Notes: a model not told the origin generated them from the sequence alone. A stretch of DNA of 18,086 nt from JBARCX01 sp049794535 (GCA_049794535.1 JBARCX010000310.1:1-18086), one strand, 5' to 3'. Counted from the stretch's first letter, positions 1 to 8,650 are shown. Numbers and translations are program-made.

Positions 1-1291
1 CGGCAATACCGTTGGGATCGGTCATGCTCACGGCAAGCGTGGTGGAAGCATTACGCGTGGGCTCGATCTCGTAACTGTCGCCCACCTGCGCCGTACCCGA
101 CGGCGTAATGGTCAGGCCATCGGCGGACAACGTGCCGTTGGCGTTCGCCGTCAGCGCAACGCTCTGGCCGCCCGTGGTACTCAGGCTCCAACCGTTGGTA
201 CCGGTGCCGGTACCGGTGTAGCTCAGAATGTAGTCGGAGCTGGTGAGCTGGGAGACGTTACTGATCGCAGCCGTTACCGTGGCACCGCCCGTTGAGTTGT
301 TGCTCGAAGGCAACACCGCCGGCGCCGATACGCTGAAGATAGGCTTGCCTTGCTGACCGTTGAGATCGAGGCCTTGTGCCTGCTGACCATTAACGCTGGA
401 CGCTAAAGCCACCGCCGACTGGCCCAACTGATTCTGCGTCGGGTTCAGCACATTATTGCGATAGCTGATCAATGCACCCAGTGTGCCGCCCGTGAGCTGC
501 GAGGTAATGTTGTTGCCCGCGCTGTCGTACACATCGTTACTGGTGGGATCGTACTGGTTGCCTTTAACCGACATTCCGTAAGACTGATTACCGCTCACCA
601 ACGTCTGACCCGCGGTGGTGTAAACGCTGACCGTGCCATCGCTCTGGGTCACCGCCGACATGCCGGTTAGGCCCGATAACTGCTGCACCAGCGTGTCGCG
701 CTGATCGAGCAGATCGTTTGGCGTACCGGTAACGCTCGCCTGACTGATCTGGCCATTGAGCGTGGCGATCTGCGCGGCCACCGTGTTGATGCTGTTCACC
801 GTGCCGCTGATCTGGCTATTGACCTGCGTCTGCTGCTGGCTCAATTGCTGGCCGAGCGTATTGAACACGGTGCTCAACGAAGACGCGTTGCCAAGCAACG
901 ACTGACGCATCGAAGATGAACTCGGCGCACTCGCCACGCTGCTGAAGCCGCTATACAGACTATCCAGTGAGGTCTGCAGATTGCCGCTGTTGCTGAGCAG
1001 GCTGTTCAACGTGCTGGTCAGGCCGTCCATGGTGGTGGCACCTTGCAGGCCGGTATTGCTGCTCCACACGGCACTGGTCAGGTACTCGCTATAAGCGCGC
1101 TGCACCGAGATCACATCGACGCCGGAACCGATGGTGTATCGGCCATTGCTCTGCGAAATGCTTTCGACCTGGTTCACACTCTGCCGGCTATAGCCAGCCG
1201 TGCCGGCATTGGCGATGTTGTTGCTGACCGTATTGAGTGCAACCTGGGCTGCATTCAATCCAGAGATGCCGGTACTCAGCATGTTCGACAT
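1..1291 (-). CDS. flgK: Flagellar hook-associated protein 1 FlgK (partial, C-terminus beyond window)
   Basis: FlgK is the first hook-filament junction protein, exported by the flagellar type III system with FlgN as its chaperone. The frame reads from the ATG at 1291 to the window edge, giving about 430 residues of a protein that is usually around 550-650. The start reads MSNMLSTGISGLNAAQ, followed by NNIANAGTAGYSRQ, the rod/hook-family N-terminal helix and its diagnostic motif. A long Ser/Gln/Asn-rich helical part follows, with DQRDTLVQQLSGL near residue 190, typical of FlgK. AAGGA lies seven bases before the ATG; a second in-frame ATG at 1282 has no comparable site. It follows flgJ by 48 bases with no promoter that I can see, so it is probably read through from the flgB operon. 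The C-terminal D0 helix is not in view. Confidence 0.95.
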   Translation of the reverse strand, partial: MSNMLSTGISGLNAAQVALNTVSNNIANAGTAGYSRQSVNQVESISQSNGRYTIGSGVDVISVQRAYSEYLTSAVWSSNTGLQGATTMDGLTSTLNSLLSNSGNLQTSLDSLYSGFSSVASAPSSSSMRQSLLGNASSLSTVFNTLGQQLSQQQTQVNSQISGTVNSINTVAAQIATLNGQISQASVTGTPNDLLDQRDTLVQQLSGLTGMSAVTQSDGTVSVYTTAGQTLVSGNQSYGMSVKGNQYDPTSNDVYDSAGNNITSQLTGGTLGALISYRNNVLNPTQNQLGQSAVALASSVNGQQAQGLDLNGQQGKPIFSVSAPAVLPSSNNSTGGATVTAAISNVSQLTSSDYILSYTGTGTGTNGWSLSTTGGQSVALTANANGTLSADGLTITPSGTAQVGDSYEIEPTRNASTTLAVSMTDPNGIA

Positions 1292-1339
1292 GAAGTAATC
1301 CTTGTAAAACTAGGCGTGTGTTCCAGGCCATAGCCATGC

Positions 1340-2335
1340 TCAGGGTGTCGGCACAGCTACAGCTTTCTTGAGAGCATCCAATGCTTGGCGCATCACAGAA
1401 CTGTTGGCCAAGGCCGCTACCTTGGCGGCGTACTCCGGATCCGTGGCATAACCACCATCGACCAACGCATGCGCATAACCGAGCACGTCGTCGCCACGAC
1501 CGCGTGCCTGCGCGTAGCGGGGATTGTTGTTGATGACATCGGCGTAGTCCGCCAATGAGTCGGCCGTTGAGCTGTAGGAGCGGAACTGCGCTTGCTTACG
1601 CACCGCGATACCGCCCTCGTACTCCACCGTCGGTACGTTGACGCGGCTACCGCCCCAGCTTCCGCCGGCCTTGATGCCGAACAGGTTGAAGCTGCTACTG
1701 CCATCCGCATGCTTGGGCATATGTTTGCCCCACTGCGTCTCCAGTGCCGCCTGAGCCAACACGGTACGCAGCGACAGACCCAGTTGCTTGGCGACTATGC
1801 TGGCTTGTGGCGCGAGTTCGCGCACGAACTCTTGTGCATCCTCAGGTAACCACGCAGCCATCGCGCGACCTGCCGAACGTGTGGCATCGGCGACGTCGTA
1901 CAAGCGCTGACGCCAGCCGTCGACCATACCGTTGGCTGCTGCGCCATTCGCGTGTGGGTTCGCTGCATTTGCATCGGATGCACCCGGCTTCGCTGCGCCG
2001 GCCTGTGCATCATGCCCACCGAGCTGGCGAATCAACATATCGGCGATGCCCAATCCCCTGCCGTGCTGCGATAGATCGAGCGACAGCTGTTGATCGAACA
2101 TGTCGCGCCATTCGTCACCCGCCTGGCTATCGAACAGCGGATCACCCTGGCTTGCCGCGCGCATCGACTTCAGCATCATCTGGGTGAAGATCGATTCGAA
2201 CTGTTTAGCTACCGCAGGCAAGGTGGACTTGCTATCGGTTTGTGCCTGATGACGCAATGCGCTGAACCCGGACAGATCCGTCCAGGTGCTCAGACTTTGT
2301 GCGGCAGCGCCGCCACCCATCACGTCAGTGCTCAT
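1340..2335 (-). CDS. flgJ: Flagellar rod cap and peptidoglycan hydrolase FlgJ
   Basis: FlgJ caps the growing rod and cuts peptidoglycan so that the rod can cross the periplasm. The 331 residues show both classical domains. The N-terminal rod-binding domain spans about residues 38-105 (VAKQFESIFTQMMLKSMR, then GLGIADMLIRQL). An Ala/Asn/Gly-rich linker covers 108-137, and a C-terminal glucosaminidase-type (GH73) domain covers about 175-312. The likely catalytic glutamate is E199 in AALETQWG, and FNLFGIK (216-222) is a conserved family segment. The length matches two-domain FlgJ of gamma- and betaproteobacteria rather than the single-domain form. The ATG at 2335 is 16 bases after the flgI stop, with GAAGGA about nine bases upstream. 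It is part of the flgB-flgK operon. Confidence 0.96.
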   Translation of the reverse strand: MSTDVMGGGAAAQSLSTWTDLSGFSALRHQAQTDSKSTLPAVAKQFESIFTQMMLKSMRAASQGDPLFDSQAGDEWRDMFDQQLSLDLSQHGRGLGIADMLIRQLGGHDAQAGAAKPGASDANAANPHANGAAANGMVDGWRQRLYDVADATRSAGRAMAAWLPEDAQEFVRELAPQASIVAKQLGLSLRTVLAQAALETQWGKHMPKHADGSSSFNLFGIKAGGSWGGSRVNVPTVEYEGGIAVRKQAQFRSYSSTADSLADYADVINNNPRYAQARGRGDDVLGYAHALVDGGYATDPEYAAKVAALANSSVMRQALDALKKAVAVPTP

Positions 2336-2351
2336 CAGGAGGCATCCTTCA

Positions 2352-3491
2352 TCAGATCACGACCAGATCGGCATGCAGTGCACCCGCCTGCTTGAGTGCC
2401 TGCAGAATGGAAATCAAATCCGAGGGCGTGGCCCCAACCTGATTCACCGCGCGCACGATCGTGTCCAGGCTGACGCCGGGACCAAACTTGAACATGTGCC
2501 CGCCATCCTCGCTCACCGACACCGTGCTATTTGGCACGATGGCCGTCTGGCCGCCACGACTGAATGGTGCCGGCTGGCTCACCTGTGGTTGTTCGGTGAT
2601 GCTGACCTGGATGGAGCCATGTGCCACCGCCGCGGCGGACACTCTCACATCCGAACCGATAACTACCGTGCCCGTGCGTGAATTCACCACCACACGTGCG
2701 GGTGGATCACCCGGCTGCACATCCAGCGATTCAATAGCGCCCAACCATGCCACGCGCTGACCGGGGTCCAGTGGGCCACGCACAGAGATCGAACCGCCGT
2801 CCATCGGGCGTGCCGTGCCGCTGCCGTAAGTCCGATTGATCGCCTCGGCGACACGCGTTGCGGTAATGAAGTCGTAGCTATTGAGGTTAAGCACCAGGTC
2901 GCCGCCATTGGCGAAGGTGGAAGGCACACTGCGCTCCACCGTTGCACCGTTGGGTACGCGGCCGCTGGCTGAAATATTGATCTGCACGCTCGAGCCGCTC
3001 TTGCCCTGCGCACTGATACCACCCACGATCACACTGCCCTGCGCCATCGCATAGACGTTGCCGTCGGCACCACGCAGTGGCGTCATCAACAACTCGCCAC
3101 CACGAATGCTCTTGGCGTTACCGATCGAAGCGACGGTGATGTCGATGACTTGACCCGGCTTGGCGAACGGCGGCAATTCGGCCGTGATGGTTACCGCGGC
3201 AGCATTCTTCAACTGCGGCTGGATATTGGTCGGCACCGACACGCCGAATTGCTTGAGCATGTTCTCCAGGCTTTGCGTCGTAAACGGTGCCTGGGTGGTT
3301 TGATCACCTGTGCCATCCAAACCCACCACCAAGCCATAGCCGATCAGCTGATTGCTGCGCACACCGGCGACCTGCACCAGGTCCCGAACCTTGTCTGCAT
3401 GCACCGGCGGTATCGGCGCGCAGCACAACAGCAGCGCAACCAGTGCACAGACCCGGCCCGACAATCGATACCACGGATGCTTCGCATTCAT
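2352..3491 (-). CDS. flgI: Flagellar P-ring protein FlgI
   Basis: FlgI polymerises in the periplasm into the P ring, the bushing around the rod in the peptidoglycan layer; its assembly needs FlgA. The translation has a Sec signal peptide (Arg/Lys-containing start, then ALVALLLCCAP, cleavage expected after PPVHA at about residue 32). Mature FlgI signatures follow: DKVRDLVQVAGVRSNQLIGYG, GLDGTGDQ, and near the C-terminus ATPSDLISILQALKQAGAL. I chose the ATG at 3491, which overlaps the flgH stop as TGATG and suggests translational coupling. An in-frame ATG at 3506 would add five residues (MDALL) and overlap flgH by 16 bases; neither start has a strong ribosome binding site. At about 379 residues the protein is of normal length. 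Confidence 0.96.
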   Translation of the reverse strand: MNAKHPWYRLSGRVCALVALLLCCAPIPPVHADKVRDLVQVAGVRSNQLIGYGLVVGLDGTGDQTTQAPFTTQSLENMLKQFGVSVPTNIQPQLKNAAAVTITAELPPFAKPGQVIDITVASIGNAKSIRGGELLMTPLRGADGNVYAMAQGSVIVGGISAQGKSGSSVQINISASGRVPNGATVERSVPSTFANGGDLVLNLNSYDFITATRVAEAINRTYGSGTARPMDGGSISVRGPLDPGQRVAWLGAIESLDVQPGDPPARVVVNSRTGTVVIGSDVRVSAAAVAHGSIQVSITEQPQVSQPAPFSRGGQTAIVPNSTVSVSEDGGHMFKFGPGVSLDTIVRAVNQVGATPSDLISILQALKQAGALHADLVVI

Positions 3492-4192
3492 CAGTAAGGC
3501 ATCCATTTGGAATTGAAGAAGCGTGCGAGCCAGCCTTGCGTATTCGCATCAGCCAGCGTGCCGCGACCGGTATAAGCGATGCGCGCATCAGCCACGCGGG
3601 TGGAGTCCACCGAATTGTCCTGTCCGATGTCCTGCGCGCGCACGATGCCCGAGATGCGTACCAGTTCCTGACCTTGATTTATCGTCAGCCACTTCTCGCC
3701 GCGTACGAGCAAATTACCGTTGGAGAGACGTTGCGCCACCGTCACAGTGAGCTGGCCGCTCAACTGATTGCTCTGCGTGCTGCTGCCGTTGCCGTCGAAA
3801 CTGTTGGCGGAATTGGCGGAGGTATTCGCTGGCGTACCACCAGTGATGCTCAACGTGTGCCCCAGAATCTGCGGCGCCCCAATGGACGTCTTGTCGGTCT
3901 TGCTGGTGCTGGTTTCAGACTTTTTGCTGGCCTGGGTACTCTCGACCAGGTTGATGGTGAGAATGTCGCCCGCGCGATGCGCACGTGCATCCGCGAACAA
4001 CTCCATGTTCTGCATGTCGTGATAGATCGAGCCATCGGCCTGTGTTTGCACGGGCGGTTCGGGCGGTGGCGTGGCTGCCCAATCGGCATCTTCGTGCTGC
4101 GGTGCCATGGCGCAACCGGCCACCGCAACGAACATGAGCGCCGTCGCAAAACGCGCGCATAGGGACAAATACTGCATGGCGGACTGCTGCAT
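3491..4192 (-). CDS. flgH: Flagellar L-ring lipoprotein FlgH
   Basis: FlgH is the outer-membrane lipoprotein that forms the L ring around the distal rod. A lipoprotein signal peptide is visible: hydrophobic core ATALMFVAVAG with the lipobox VAGC, so Cys27 is the expected lipidation site. The mature part has GSIYHDMQNMELFADARAHRAGDIL and INLVEST, and later GNLLVRGEKWLTINQGQELVRISGIVR followed by a DIGQDNSVDSTRVADARIAYTGRG-type segment, all typical of FlgH. At 233 residues it is the expected size. The ATG at 4192 is eight bases after the flgG stop; an internal ATG five codons later would also keep the signal peptide. It overlaps flgI by one base. Confidence 0.96.
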   Translation of the reverse strand: MQQSAMQYLSLCARFATALMFVAVAGCAMAPQHEDADWAATPPPEPPVQTQADGSIYHDMQNMELFADARAHRAGDILTINLVESTQASKKSETSTSKTDKTSIGAPQILGHTLSITGGTPANTSANSANSFDGNGSSTQSNQLSGQLTVTVAQRLSNGNLLVRGEKWLTINQGQELVRISGIVRAQDIGQDNSVDSTRVADARIAYTGRGTLADANTQGWLARFFNSKWMPY

Positions 4193-4200
4193 GGCCAGAC

Positions 4201-4989
4201 TCAGGTTTTATTGATGACGAACTGCAACATGTCGTCGACGGCACTGATCGACTTGGAATTCATTTCGTACGTGCGCTGCGCTTCGATCATGTTGACCATC
4301 TCCGCCACCACATTGGTGTTCGACGATTCGATCGAACCCTGCGCCAGCGTGCCCATGCCGTTAACGCCAGCCTGGCCGGTTTGCGCGGTACCGCTGGAAG
4401 CGGTTTCCAGATAAAGGTTCTGTCCCATCGGCTGCAAACCCGCCGGATTGACGAAGTTGGCCAGCTGCAGCACACCCACCTGCGTCGGTGCCGCGGTCGA
4501 TCCGTTTGCCGTGGTGGTCACCGTGCCATCGGTGCCGATGGTGATGCTGTTGACGTTGCTCGGTAGCGTGATCGAGGGCACCAGCGGATAACCATCCGCG
4601 GTAACGATCTGTCCGGTTGAATCCTGATGCAACGAACCGTCGCGGGTGTAAGCCACCGTGCCATCGGGCAGGCTCACCTGCAGAAAACCACTACCTTGAA
4701 TCGCCACATCCAACGAGTTGCCGGTTTGCGTGATGGCACCTTCGGTGAATAACTTTTCCGTGCCGACCACTTTCACACCGGTACCCAACAACAGGCCGGA
4801 TGGCGATTGCGTCTGCTCGGTGGTCTGTCCACCGGGCTGACCTTCGTTCTGGTACATCAGATCCTGGAACGATGCACGCGATGCCTTGAAGGCGGTGGTG
4901 CTGGCGTTGGCCAGATTGTTCGAGATGACGTCCATCTGCGTCTGTTGCGCATCCAGGCCCGTCTTGGCAATCCAAAGGGATGAGAACAT
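4201..4989 (-). CDS. flgG: Flagellar distal rod protein FlgG
   Basis: FlgG builds the distal rod, the drive shaft through the P and L rings. The 262 residues match the canonical length (about 260). The N-terminus reads MFSSLWIAKTGLDAQQTQMD with the rod-family motif VISNNLANASTTAFK. The middle has GNSLDVAIQGSGFLQV and AYTRDGSL, shared by FlgE/F/G. The C-terminus ends with ESSNTNVVAEMVNMIEAQR and TYEMNSKSISAVDDML, the conserved C-terminal helix. GGAG is six bases before the ATG, a good ribosome binding site. It follows flgF by 37 bases. Confidence 0.97.
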   Translation of the reverse strand: MFSSLWIAKTGLDAQQTQMDVISNNLANASTTAFKASRASFQDLMYQNEGQPGGQTTEQTQSPSGLLLGTGVKVVGTEKLFTEGAITQTGNSLDVAIQGSGFLQVSLPDGTVAYTRDGSLHQDSTGQIVTADGYPLVPSITLPSNVNSITIGTDGTVTTTANGSTAAPTQVGVLQLANFVNPAGLQPMGQNLYLETASSGTAQTGQAGVNGMGTLAQGSIESSNTNVVAEMVNMIEAQRTYEMNSKSISAVDDMLQFVINKT

Positions 4990-5026
4990 TGCTTACTCCA
5001 GATTCATGGCTGCGGGCGAGCGACTA

Positions 5027-5767
5027 TCAACTCGACTGCAAGAGTTTGGTGCTGGCATCCGAATCATCTTCAGCCGTCTTGATCGATCTGACCTGCATCT
5101 CGTACTGGCGTGACAGCGAGATCATCTTCACCAGCTCGGTTGATGGATTGACGTTGCTACCCTCGAGCGCGCCGGCATTCACCGAAATGGTGGTATCCGC
5201 AGCAGACGAGCCACCACCGGCAAGATGCATCAGTCCATCTACGCCTTTGGTCAATTGAGTCGGATCGGGGTTGACCAACTTGATCCGATCGATAGCGGCA
5301 ATGGTGTTGGGCCCCTGCCCCAACGGCACGGTGGAGATCGTGCCGTCGTTGCCGATGCTGATCTGCGCGCTATCGGGCACGGTGATCGGCCCGCTATTAC
5401 CCATGACCGGATTACCGCGTCCGTCGGTGAGGCTGCCATCGGATGCAAGTTGCAGATCGCCCGCGCGCGTGTATGCCTCGCTGCCATCCGCTGCCTGCAC
5501 TGCGATCCAACCGCTACCGCGTACGGCGACATCGAGCGAGCGACCGGTTTGCACCGGTGCGCCCTGTGAAAAGTCCTCGCCGATACCCTGCGCTACCGCG
5601 TTGATGCGGGTGGCTACCCCCTGGCCTTGCACGGGCAGGCTTTGAAAAGCGCTGAGTTCGCTCTTGAAGCCCACCGTGGATGCATTGGCCAGGTTGTGGC
5701 TCACCGCGTCCTGCGCGCGCAATGTTTGCGTAGCGCCGGTCATCGAGATGTAGACGGACCGATCCAT
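5027..5767 (-). CDS. flgF: Flagellar proximal rod protein FlgF
   Basis: FlgF is a proximal rod subunit. The 246 residues begin MDRSVYISMTGATQTLRAQD and contain SHNLANASTVGFKSE, the N-terminal rod motif. Next come GRSLDVAVRGSGWIAVQAADG and AYTRAGDL, and at the C-terminus EGSNVNPSTELVKMISLSRQ with YEMQVRSI. The MDR(S/L)xY start and the WIAVQ(A/D) sequence fit FlgF rather than FlgG. The ATG at 5767 is eight bases from the flgE stop. The only Shine-Dalgarno-like sequence (AGGTAA) lies across the end of flgE, so translation may be coupled to flgE. Confidence 0.95.
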   Translation of the reverse strand: MDRSVYISMTGATQTLRAQDAVSHNLANASTVGFKSELSAFQSLPVQGQGVATRINAVAQGIGEDFSQGAPVQTGRSLDVAVRGSGWIAVQAADGSEAYTRAGDLQLASDGSLTDGRGNPVMGNSGPITVPDSAQISIGNDGTISTVPLGQGPNTIAAIDRIKLVNPDPTQLTKGVDGLMHLAGGGSSAADTTISVNAGALEGSNVNPSTELVKMISLSRQYEMQVRSIKTAEDDSDASTKLLQSS

Positions 5768-5775
5768 CTAGTCGA

Positions 5776-7005
5776 TTACCTGGAAACAGCGTTGAACAGC
5801 GTGGACGCCAGCGTGTTATCGGTAGATAGCACCTGCGCATTGGCCTGGTAATCACGCTGCGCCTGGATCATGTCGACCAGCTGCCCGGTGGTATCCGATG
5901 TGTTGGAGCTCTCCAACGAACCGGACTGGATTTCACCGAACTGCCCACTGTTTGCCGTACCCATCACCGCGGTGCCGGAATCCGTGCTGGCCGTCCAACT
6001 GGTATTGCCCATCTGGTTCAGACCCTGCAGGTTGGCAAAGTTGGCCATCGCCACCTGGCCGAGCTGGGCAGTCTGTCCGTTCGAATAATTCGCGGTGACG
6101 ATACCGTTGTTGTTGATGGCTACCGACGACAAGCTACCGGCCTGGTAACCGTTCTGATTGATCGCACCGGCGGCATACGCCGTGCCGAACTGCGTGGTGT
6201 TGGTGAAGTTGACCGTCATGCTCGCCGGGAAGGTGGCGCCATTGGTCGGCTGCACCGGCGTAAAGGTCAGGTTGCCATTCGCCGGAGCAGTCAGCGCACC
6301 GGCCGTATTGAAGGTCAACGGCTGCGAACCGGCGCTGTTGCCATCGATATAGAGATTGGCGTTCCAGTCGTTATTGGCCGTCTTGGCGTAGTACACCGTG
6401 GCCTGATGCGCGCCACCCTGCGAGTCGTATACGGTCAGCGTGGTGGCGTTGTTGTAGCTGGTCGGGTCGTTCGGGTTGAACGGTGTGGTGGTCGGAACCG
6501 TCGAGGTGGAATTGAGGTTAGCGGTAACCGTTATCGTGCTGGTCGGATTGGCTGCACTCTGCGCACCCGTCAACTGCAGATTGGTCAACGTGCTGGTGTT
6601 GAAACCACCCTGACCATTGGGCGGATAGATCTGCAACTTGGAGTTTGTGCCGTCACTGGTTTCCACGTTGTTGTTGGCATCCAGCTGGAAGGAGCCATTA
6701 CGGGTATAAGCCAGACCGCTACCGGTATTGACGGTAAAGAAGCCATTGCCGCTGATCGCCAGATCCAGCGCGTTGCCGGTGGATTCGATATCACCCTGAC
6801 CGAACTGCTGTGCCACGTTGGTCATGCGCGTACCGCTGCCGACCGCCGTTGCGTTGAGGTTGAGGCCGGTGACGGCGAACACATCGGCAAACTGGGCACG
6901 CGAGCCCTTGAAGCCCGTGGTGCCGGCATTGGCGATGTTGTTGGCGATAACGTTGAGGTCGGACTGAGCCGCATTGATGCCACTGAGCGCTTGATTGAGA
7001 GCCAT
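5776..7005 (-). CDS. flgE: Flagellar hook protein FlgE
   Basis: FlgE polymerises into the hook, the universal joint between rod and filament. The 409 residues begin MALNQALSGINAAQSDLNVI with ANNIANAGTTGFKGSRAQFADVF, the hook-family N-terminus. GNALDLAISGNGFF and YTRNGSFQLD follow. The large Thr/Asn-rich middle (about 150-290) forms the hook surface and is the most variable part. The C-terminus has ESSNTSDTTGQLVDMIQAQR, then DYQANAQVLSTDN. GAGGAA lies six bases before the ATG. It is preceded by flgD, the hook cap gene, as usual. Confidence 0.97.
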   Translation of the reverse strand: MALNQALSGINAAQSDLNVIANNIANAGTTGFKGSRAQFADVFAVTGLNLNATAVGSGTRMTNVAQQFGQGDIESTGNALDLAISGNGFFTVNTGSGLAYTRNGSFQLDANNNVETSDGTNSKLQIYPPNGQGGFNTSTLTNLQLTGAQSAANPTSTITVTANLNSTSTVPTTTPFNPNDPTSYNNATTLTVYDSQGGAHQATVYYAKTANNDWNANLYIDGNSAGSQPLTFNTAGALTAPANGNLTFTPVQPTNGATFPASMTVNFTNTTQFGTAYAAGAINQNGYQAGSLSSVAINNNGIVTANYSNGQTAQLGQVAMANFANLQGLNQMGNTSWTASTDSGTAVMGTANSGQFGEIQSGSLESSNTSDTTGQLVDMIQAQRDYQANAQVLSTDNTLASTLFNAVSR

Positions 7006-7032
7006 GCTGGATTCCTCGAAAAAATAATGACG

Positions 7033-7731
7033 TCAGTTGATCTGTGCGACCTGAGCCAGCGGTACACCGCCGACGCCAGTCACCTGCAGATACGTACCCA
7101 CACTGCTTCCGCCGTAGCCGACACCGGTGACATTGCCGGCCAGGTACGTGCTGAGTGCTGATGTGCTGCCTGCGTTATTGGCCGACAGGCTATAGGTGCC
7201 ACTCGGTGCGGTGTTGCCACTGTTCGTGGTGCCATCCCAGGTGAATGGAACGAGCCCCGCTTGTTGCTGACCCAGATCGATCACGCGTACCAAATTGCCG
7301 TCGGCGTCTTTGACCGATACCTGCACATCGCCCGCCGTGGTGACATTCACACCACCGGCCACCGAGCTCCCCGTGTAGTTCACGCTGTTGGCCGGCGCCA
7401 TTACTTGGCGCCCCACCAAATTGGCCGAGCTCAATACTTGCGAGGTCTGCATGCCGTTGGTGATGGTGCTGCTCAACGACTGCACGGTGCTATCCAGATC
7501 CTGCGTTGCCGACAACTGACTGAACTGCGCCAGCTGCGAAGCAAACTGCGAGTTATCCATCGGATTGGTCGGGTCTTGCGCCTGGAGCTGCGCCGTCATC
7601 AACTGGAGAAAATCCGCCTGCGTGAGCTGCTGGCCCGAGTTCGATGTAGTGGAGCCGCTCGCGCCAAGGCTTGTGCCGCTGGCGACGGCGCTATTCGCAA
7701 GCACCGAATTGAGATTACTGACTGAGGTCAC
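7033..7731 (-). CDS. flgD: Flagellar hook capping / assembly protein FlgD (GTG start)
   Basis: FlgD is the temporary scaffold at the hook tip that lets FlgE polymerise. The 232 residues contain the family core FLQLMTAQLQAQDPTNPMDN (about 41-60), followed by SQFASQLAQFSQL. After LVGRQV (106-111) comes the tudor/fibronectin-like part, with VPFTWDGTTNSG (161-172) and a beta-rich Gly/Ser tail. The start codon is GTG at 7731, six bases after a perfect AAGGAG; no ATG fits as well. It lies 17 bases downstream of flgC and 27 bases upstream of flgE. Confidence 0.96.
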   Translation of the reverse strand: MTSVSNLNSVLANSAVASGTSLGASGSTTSNSGQQLTQADFLQLMTAQLQAQDPTNPMDNSQFASQLAQFSQLSATQDLDSTVQSLSSTITNGMQTSQVLSSANLVGRQVMAPANSVNYTGSSVAGGVNVTTAGDVQVSVKDADGNLVRVIDLGQQQAGLVPFTWDGTTNSGNTAPSGTYSLSANNAGSTSALSTYLAGNVTGVGYGGSSVGTYLQVTGVGGVPLAQVAQIN

Positions 7732-7748
7732 AAGTGACTCCTTAGAAA

Positions 7749-8180
7749 TTAACTGCCGAGGCCAATGGTCTTGATCATCAATTGCTTTGCGGTATTCATG
7801 ACCTCAACGTTGTTCTGATATGAGCGCGATGCGGAAATCATGTTGACCAGTTCGTCGATCGGATTGACGTTGCTGCCGTAGACGTAGCCATCACCATCAG
7901 CCATCGGATTACCCGGCTCGTAGCGCGTCTCGACCGGCTGCTGGCTTTCGGTAACGCCAAGCATCTGCACACCGTTCGTGCCTGCATTGGCATCCTGTGA
8001 AAGCGAACCGGGCTCGGCGGTCTGTGTCGGCGCGAACAACAACTCTTTGGCGCGATAAGCGGAGTCGGCGCTGCTGCTCACACTGTCGGCATTGGCCAAA
8101 TTGCTGGCCACCGTGTTCAAGCGCAGCGACTGCGCGGCCATGCCGGAACCGGCGGTATCGAAAATCTTGAATAGCGACAT
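7749..8180 (-). CDS. flgC: Flagellar proximal rod protein FlgC
   Basis: FlgC is a proximal rod subunit. The 143 residues begin MSLFKIFDTAGSGMAAQSLR with TVASNLANADSV, and end with YGSNVNPIDELVNMISASRS, YQNNVEVMNTAKQL and MIKTIGLGS, the FlgC C-terminal signature. The length is close to the usual 135-145. Its ATG overlaps the flgB stop by one base (TGATG), which suggests coupled translation. Confidence 0.97.
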   Translation of the reverse strand: MSLFKIFDTAGSGMAAQSLRLNTVASNLANADSVSSSADSAYRAKELLFAPTQTAEPGSLSQDANAGTNGVQMLGVTESQQPVETRYEPGNPMADGDGYVYGSNVNPIDELVNMISASRSYQNNVEVMNTAKQLMIKTIGLGS

Positions 8181-8581
8181 CAGCTCTGCCCTCCATTAAT
8201 GGCCAGGCGTAGTGTCTGAATGGTGCTGTTGATGAAACTCAGGCTGGCCTGGTAATGCACAGTGTTCGCCGCAAACGCGGCCTGCTCGATCTGGGTATCG
8301 ACGGTGTTGCCATCCATGCTTGGTTGCATGGGCACGCGGTACTTCAGTTGATCAGTCGCACTGCTGCCTGTCGTGATCTGACCGGCGGTGGGCGTGCTCA
8401 ACGGAAGTGCGCTGGATTCACCACTGGCCTGTTGCAAGGCCTGGCGAAAATCCACATCGCGTGCTTGATATCCGGGTGTGTCCGCATTGGCCAGGTTGCT
8501 GGCCAATACTTCGGAGCGACGCTGCCATAGCGCCAACGCCTGGCTGTTCAAGCCGAACACATTGTCGGTGGTGTTACTCAT
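8180..8581 (-). CDS. flgB: Flagellar proximal rod protein FlgB
   Basis: FlgB is thought to be the rod subunit closest to the MS ring. From the ATG at 8581 it has 133 residues: MSNTTDNVFGLNSQALALWQ, then RRSEVLASNLANADTPGYQ and ARDVDFRQALQ, the FlgB N-terminal signature. The C-terminal helix is AAFAANTVHYQASLSFINSTI. The frame stays open to an ATG at 8608, but GGGAG sits seven bases before the 8581 ATG and the usual FlgB length (about 130-138) agrees with the shorter form. It is the first gene of the operon, with a sigma-54 promoter about 55 bases upstream. Confidence 0.96.
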   Translation of the reverse strand: MSNTTDNVFGLNSQALALWQRRSEVLASNLANADTPGYQARDVDFRQALQQASGESSALPLSTPTAGQITTGSSATDQLKYRVPMQPSMDGNTVDTQIEQAAFAANTVHYQASLSFINSTIQTLRLAINGGQS

Positions 8582-8635
8582 GCCCAAGCTCCCTAACCTC
8601 ATCACCACGGGTCATCACCGCGTAAGTGGTCGGGA

Positions 8636-8650
8636 GCAAGTTGCATGCCA
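8636..8650 (-). promoter_or_regulatory. Sigma-54 (RpoN) promoter of the flgB operon
   Basis: Read on the minus strand, the sequence is TGGCATGCAACTTGC. It has the invariant GG and GC doublets ten bases apart and matches the -24/-12 consensus TGGCAC-N5-TTGC at all but one position. Transcription should start near 8624, giving a leader of about 43 bases with the flgB ribosome binding site. RpoN control of rod/hook operons is established in Pseudomonas, Vibrio and Xanthomonas. Confidence 0.88.

Noticed and set aside
1036..1048. TGGCACCTTGC resembling a sigma-54 promoter
   Set aside because: GG and GC are much closer than ten bases and it lies inside flgK on the opposite strand.
1292..1339. A separate promoter for flgK
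   Set aside because: The 48-base gap after flgJ has no sigma-28, sigma-54 or convincing sigma-70 motif, although one inside flgJ cannot be fully excluded by eye.
3287..4162. Open frame of 291 codons on the plus strand over flgI/flgH
   Set aside because: It covers the opposite strand of two certain genes and its translation shows no conserved features.
6406..7161. Long open frame on the plus strand over flgE/flgD (251 codons)
   Set aside because: It is antisense to two clear flagellar genes, Arg/Gly/Ala-rich with no family motifs, and has no ribosome binding site or promoter; a GC-driven shadow frame.
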